From: an uncultured Anaerolineae bacterium
GTDB taxonomy: Bacteria > Chloroflexota > Anaerolineae > J036 > Brachytrichaceae
Length of the DNA: 64,000 bases
Direction: 5' to 3'
Assembly (NCBI GenBank): GCA_938028725.1
Contig: CALIMH010000001.1
Span: 1 to 64,000 of the forward strand
The position numbers and the translations under genes are program-made. Every line of letters starts with the position of its first letter. Position 1 is the first letter of the stretch. Positions 63,858-64,000 of the stretch are shown piece by piece. The notes under the pieces were generated by a model that searched no databases, was not told the origin of the DNA, and saw only the letters and a program-made list of their open reading frames with translations.

Positions 63858-64000
63858 CTAGGCTGGCGTCGCGTCGGCGCGCGCCAAAGGCAGCCCCAGC
63901 GCGCGGGTGCGCAACTGAGCTGCAGCCTGAGCGGCGGTTTGGGCATCGGCGTTGAGTGCCGACGGTGGTATAAGCGCTGTGCTCAAACCGACGATTTGCG
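63858..64000 (-). CDS. C-terminal fragment of an unidentified gene (5' end beyond the window)
   Basis: The minus-strand frame entering at the window end reads about 46 codons, STALIPPSALNADAQTAAQ and then LGLPLARADATPA, before a TAG at 63860-63858. Codon composition resembles the neighbours and the frame is the only open one with that look. I do not recognise the family. It lies 23 nt upstream of radA on the same strand and may form an operon with it. Confidence 0.5.
   Translation of the reverse strand, partial: QIVGLSTALIPPSALNADAQTAAQAAAQLRTRALGLPLARADATPA

Overview
The window is a GC-rich bacterial chromosome segment packed with housekeeping genes; there is no phage, insertion sequence, CRISPR array or rRNA. 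It opens inside the 3' end of tuf and runs through the complete S10-spc-alpha ribosomal superoperon. Several traits fit Chloroflexota, probably an Anaerolineae-like member: the gene order, the SpoVS-like protein in a genome without visible sporulation genes, Wzz/CpsD-type exopolysaccharide genes, a CBS-type Mn pyrophosphatase and a CrtA-like carotenoid oxygenase. That placement is inference from context, not from a marker search.

Layout. (1) 1-18038 (+): tuf, rpsJ to rplO, secY, adk, map, rpmJ, rpsM, rpsK, rpsD, rpoA, rplQ, truA, rplM, rpsI, rplS. infA is missing from its usual place between map and rpmJ. (2) 18143-20884 (+): a class I glutamine amidotransferase-like hydrolase, a small membrane protein, a DinB-like protein and YgfZ. 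(3) 21050-27994 (+): ffh, rpsP, a KH-domain protein, rimM and dprA, running without a break into GDP-mannose synthesis and a chain-length/BY-kinase module whose kinase has lost its ATP-binding motifs. (4) 28388-33263: a methyltransferase (-), then an overlapping four-gene unit (+) of tpx, moxR, hemW and an M24 peptidase. (5) 33269-39482: a nucleoside salvage operon (psuG, nucleoside hydrolase, xpt), an SDR, a CrtA-like protein, tRNA-Arg(CCU), a GH4-family protein and SpoVS. (6) 39506-49169 (-): an ABC exporter, proA, a HAD phosphatase and an arginine operon. (7) 49350-64000: deoC, rsmG with a glycosyltransferase and two bifunctional nucleases, trmI, tRNA-Leu(GAG), galM, hisC, CBS-PPase, a polyprenyl sugar-phosphate transferase, an SMP-30 protein, an alkyladenine glycosylase, a PCu(A)C copper lipoprotein, radA and the end of one further gene.

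The most striking region is the arginine operon (44848-39556, minus). A -10 box sits 8 nt before a 20-codon ORF beginning MVRGLRIRRP, with four Arg codons among the first nine. A GC-rich hairpin lies just before argC. The 3' half of the small ORF can pair over 12 bp with the hairpin's 5' arm and loop, so the leader has the two mutually exclusive structures expected of ribosome-mediated attenuation. The operon then encodes ArgC, ArgB, an E. coli-type long ArgG, and a second ArgG of the short subfamily fused behind an N-acetylglutamate synthase-like GNAT domain. First-step and penultimate-step enzymes therefore share one polypeptide, beside an unrelated-subfamily duplicate of the same ligase.

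Several promoters have a -10 hexamer exactly 6 to 8 nt before the start codon, which suggests that leaderless mRNAs are common in this organism.
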